NCBI GenBank assembly: GCA_019323135.1
Contig: JAHWHT010000026.1
Span: forward strand, 1-11,354
Reading direction: 5' to 3'
Origin: Candidatus Woesearchaeota archaeon
GTDB taxonomy: Archaea; Nanobdellota; Nanobdellia; Woesearchaeales; ARS49
DNA length: 11,354 bases
Below are positions 9,045-11,354 of this stretch, in pieces (within the stretch, counting starts at the first letter, position 1; every line of letters starts with the position of its first letter). Under the pieces are notes generated by a model. It was given only the letters and a program-made list of their open reading frames with translations. It searched no databases and was not told the origin of the DNA. A program made the translations under genes and the position numbers.

Positions 9045-11219
9045 ATGGCAGAAAAAATGGTTGACAAGGTTGTAAGGATTACCAAAAATCCTGAGCAGAT
9101 AAGAAACATCTGCACATGTGCACACATAGATCATGGAAAAACAACATTCTCAGACAATCTATTGTCTGGAGCAGGAATGATGTCTGAAGAACTGGCAGGA
9201 AAACAGTTAGCACTAGATTTTCATGAAGACGAAAAAGCAAGAGGAATCACGATTGATACTGCAGCAGTCTCTATGGTCCATAAATTAGAAGACAAAGAAT
9301 TTCTAATCAATTTGCTTGACACGCCAGGACACGTAGATTTTGGAGGCGACGTTACCAGAGCAATGAGAGCAGTAGACGGAGCAATAGTATTGACATGCGC
9401 TGTCGAGGGAATGATGCCGCAGACAGAGACAGTACTAAGACAGGCACTAAAAGAAAGAGTAAAACCAATCCTGTTCATCAACAAAGTTGACAGACTAATC
9501 AAAGAACTGCAGCTTACACCAGAAGCAATGCAGGAAAGATTTATCAAAATAATCGCAGAAGTAAATAAACAGATAGAATCAATTGCGCCAAAAGAATACA
9601 AAGAAAAATGGCAGGTAAATGTACAGGAAACAGTTGCATTTGGATCAGCATTCCATAACTGGGCCCTGAGCATACCATACATGAAGAAAAAAGGAATCTC
9701 ATTCAAAGACATAATTGATGCATACACAGCAGGAGATGAAAAATACAAAGAACTCCAACAAAAAGCGCCAATCCACGAAGTTGTTCTGGACATGGTAATC
9801 AAGCACCACCCAGATCCAAAAGCAGCACAGAAATACAGAATACCAAGATTGTGGAGAGGAGACATGGAAAGCGAAGACGGAAAAGCAATGCTTAACTGTG
9901 ATCCAAACGGTCCAATATGGGCATGTATCACAAAAATAGTGGTAGATCCTCAAGCAGGAGAAATCAGCTGTGGAAGAATGTTCTCAGGTACAATCAAGAG
10001 AGGTTCTGAAGTATACATGAACCAGCAAAAACAGCATACAAGAATTCAGCAGGTGTTTATATTTAACGGAGCAAAAAGAGACATAGTAGACAGCATGCCT
10101 GCAGGAAACATTGTTGGACTGGCAGGAGTAAAAGCATATCCTGGAGAGACAATCACACTATCACCAGGAGAACCGTTCGAAGCTATAACACACATATTTG
10201 ATCCAGTTATAACAAAAGCTATTGAAGCAGCAAAACCAGCAGACCTGCCTAAATTAATCGAAGTATTGAGACAGGTAACAAAAGAAGATCCGACAATAAA
10301 AGTAGAAATAAATGAAGAGACCGGAGAACACTTATTGCACGGAATGGGAGAGCTGCATCTGGAAGTCATAGAAAACAGAATCAAGACAGAGAAAAACGTC
10401 GAAGTAAAGACATCACCGCCAATCGTAGTATATAGAGAGACTGTGACAAAGAAAAGCGGACAGGCAGAAGGAAAATCACCAAACAAACACAATAGATTAT
10501 ACTTCACAGTAGAACCGCTTGACGACAAAACATATGAAATGATTAAAGACGGCGAGATACCATCTGGCAGAACCAAGAAAAAAGACATGGCAATCAGAGA
10601 CCAATTAGTTGAGTGCGGATGGGACTCAAAAGAAGCATTAAAAATGAGAGATGTCAAAAATGGATGCATATTAGCAGACCAGACAAAAGGAATCGTCCAG
10701 ATAAACGAAATAATGGAGATGGTAATGGACATGTTTGAGGACGTAATGAATGCAGGACCAATTGCAAAAGAACCTTGCGTAAAAGTCAGAGTAAATTTAG
10801 TAGACTGTAAATTGCACGAGGACGCAATCCACAGAGGACCTGCACAGCTATACCCTGCAGTAAGAGACGGTATAAGAGCAGCAATGATGGACGCAGGACC
10901 AGTACTATTCGAACCAAAACAAATACTCCAGATAGAAGCACCGTCTGATTACATGGGAGAAGTCTCTAAATTGGTGAGCAATAAAAGAGGCCAGCTTCTG
11001 GAAATGAATCAGGAAGGAGCGCTCGTAATAGCAAAAGCAAAACTACCCGTAGGAGAAATGTTTGGGTGGAGCTCAGAACTACGGTCAGCAACAGGCGGAA
11101 GAGGAAGCAGCTCTTTAGTAGATCAGATGTTTGAGAAACTGCCAACAGAACTGCAGGACAAAATAGTCAAGCAAATTAGAGAGAGGAAAGGACTTACAGA
11201 AGGACAAGTAGGTGCATAA
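9045..11219 (+). CDS. fusA: Archaeal translation elongation factor EF-2
   Basis: A complete 724-residue GTPase that drives translocation on the ribosome. The GTP site is AHIDHGKT (26-33), ARGITI in switch I (65-70), DTPGHVDF (92-99) and NKVD (146-149). Domain II follows (GEISCGRMFSGTIKRGSEVY), then domain III with GMGELHLEVIENR. Domain IV has HEDAIHRGPAQLYPAVR with His596, the residue expected to become diphthamide in archaea and eukaryotes. Domain V follows (VLFEPKQILQIEAPSDYMGEV, then LPVGEMFGWSSELRSATGGRGS). Length matches archaeal EF-2 and no key residue is missing. GGTGA (9034-9038) overlaps the Ndk stop and lies 6 nt before the ATG. Its place after ndk is unusual, since infB is commonly found there in archaea. 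Confidence 0.97.
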   Translation: MAEKMVDKVVRITKNPEQIRNICTCAHIDHGKTTFSDNLLSGAGMMSEELAGKQLALDFHEDEKARGITIDTAAVSMVHKLEDKEFLINLLDTPGHVDFGGDVTRAMRAVDGAIVLTCAVEGMMPQTETVLRQALKERVKPILFINKVDRLIKELQLTPEAMQERFIKIIAEVNKQIESIAPKEYKEKWQVNVQETVAFGSAFHNWALSIPYMKKKGISFKDIIDAYTAGDEKYKELQQKAPIHEVVLDMVIKHHPDPKAAQKYRIPRLWRGDMESEDGKAMLNCDPNGPIWACITKIVVDPQAGEISCGRMFSGTIKRGSEVYMNQQKQHTRIQQVFIFNGAKRDIVDSMPAGNIVGLAGVKAYPGETITLSPGEPFEAITHIFDPVITKAIEAAKPADLPKLIEVLRQVTKEDPTIKVEINEETGEHLLHGMGELHLEVIENRIKTEKNVEVKTSPPIVVYRETVTKKSGQAEGKSPNKHNRLYFTVEPLDDKTYEMIKDGEIPSGRTKKKDMAIRDQLVECGWDSKEALKMRDVKNGCILADQTKGIVQINEIMEMVMDMFEDVMNAGPIAKEPCVKVRVNLVDCKLHEDAIHRGPAQLYPAVRDGIRAAMMDAGPVLFEPKQILQIEAPSDYMGEVSKLVSNKRGQLLEMNQEGALVIAKAKLPVGEMFGWSSELRSATGGRGSSSLVDQMFEKLPTELQDKIVKQIRERKGLTEGQVGA

Positions 11220-11252
11220 ATACTCGTGCGAAATGCGTGAAACCGTAACCAA

Positions 11253-11272
11253 TGACAAAGCAAGCTTTGTCA
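11253..11272 (+). terminator. Inverted repeat after EF-2, possible terminator
   Basis: TGACAAAGC and GCTTTGTCA are perfect 9-bp arms around AA, 33 nt after the EF-2 stop. A short T-run (ATTTTCC, 11280-11286) follows 7 nt later. It is probably the 3' end of the operon; the two-base loop may also mean a protein-binding palindrome. Confidence 0.45.
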
Positions 11273-11304
11273 AGCTTACATTTTCCTTCGAAAAACGTAA
11301 GCTT
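11272..11304. repeat. Inverted repeat touching the promoter at the right edge
   Basis: AAGCTTAC (11272-11279) and GTAAGCTT (11297-11304) are perfect 8-bp arms 17 nt apart. The right arm runs into the TATA box at 11303, so the pair may be an operator for the next gene, or a stem overlapping the preceding hairpin. Confidence 0.4.
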
Positions 11305-11310
11305 TATAAA
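11303..11310 (+). promoter_or_regulatory. TATA box of a gene beyond the right edge
   Basis: TTTATAAA preceded by CGTAAGC. The predicted start of transcription is at about 11333. No ATG follows before the window ends at 11354, so this transcript has a leader of at least 20 nt or encodes an RNA. Confidence 0.55.
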
Positions 11311-11354
11311 TCAGGCATAAGTCACAAGGAGTATAATAATAACTAAAAAACTAG

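Noticed and set aside
8578..10732. Minus-strand open frames over ndk and EF-2
   Set aside because: They lie opposite strongly recognised genes, are rich in Ser/Ile/Phe as expected for antisense of AGA/ATA/AAA-biased coding, and have no promoter.
1..11354. CRISPR array, tRNA, rRNA or insertion sequence
   Set aside because: I saw no regularly spaced repeats, tRNA-like arms with a T-loop, rRNA sequence or transposase. The only close direct repeats are in the L7Ae tail.

Overview
The window is AT-rich archaeal DNA. It encodes archaeal/eukaryote-type ribosomal proteins (L7Ae, eS28, eL24), an archaeal EF-2 with the diphthamide histidine, and TATA-box promoters. Small genes, many unrecognised short proteins and an ExxK-rich style suggest an uncultivated DPANN-type lineage (Woesearchaeota/Pacearchaeota-like). 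That placement is inference from gene style, not a phylogeny.

Left part (1-6847): small, mostly single-gene transcription units on both strands. In order: the C-terminal half of a DinD-like protein cut by the window edge; a 49-residue membrane protein (-); a cysteine-containing small protein (-); a divergent acidic unknown; a DUF5678-like protein with a retropepsin-like aspartyl protease one base downstream; a lipoprotein with a parvulin domain; two unknown small proteins; a class I SAM methyltransferase; a convergent zinc-site protein (-); a prepilin peptidase of family A24 (-); and, divergent from it, a cis-prenyltransferase-like protein that has lost nearly all catalytic residues. Ten of these genes have an 8-9 bp TATA element ending only 21-24 nt before the start codon, so their mRNAs should be leaderless or nearly so.

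Right part (6891-11354): a small single-pass membrane protein, an intergenic stretch of about 240 bp rich in inverted repeats, then a five-gene translation operon: L7Ae, eS28, eL24 (59 aa), nucleoside diphosphate kinase, EF-2. These genes overlap or lie within 8 nt of each other and mostly use Shine-Dalgarno sites. EF-2 sits where many archaea carry infB. A promoter for a gene beyond the right edge closes the window.

The most interesting signal is in the L7Ae leader. The predicted transcript begins at or near a well-formed kink-turn (7346-7384), the RNA motif that L7Ae binds. A downstream segment can pair either with one strand of the kink-turn stem or, weakly, with the L7Ae Shine-Dalgarno sequence. 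This suggests autoregulation by a structural switch. Other points worth following are a possible internal start that would give a cytosolic parvulin from the lipoprotein gene, the cis-prenyltransferase pseudoenzyme, and a palindrome at the start site of the lipoprotein gene.
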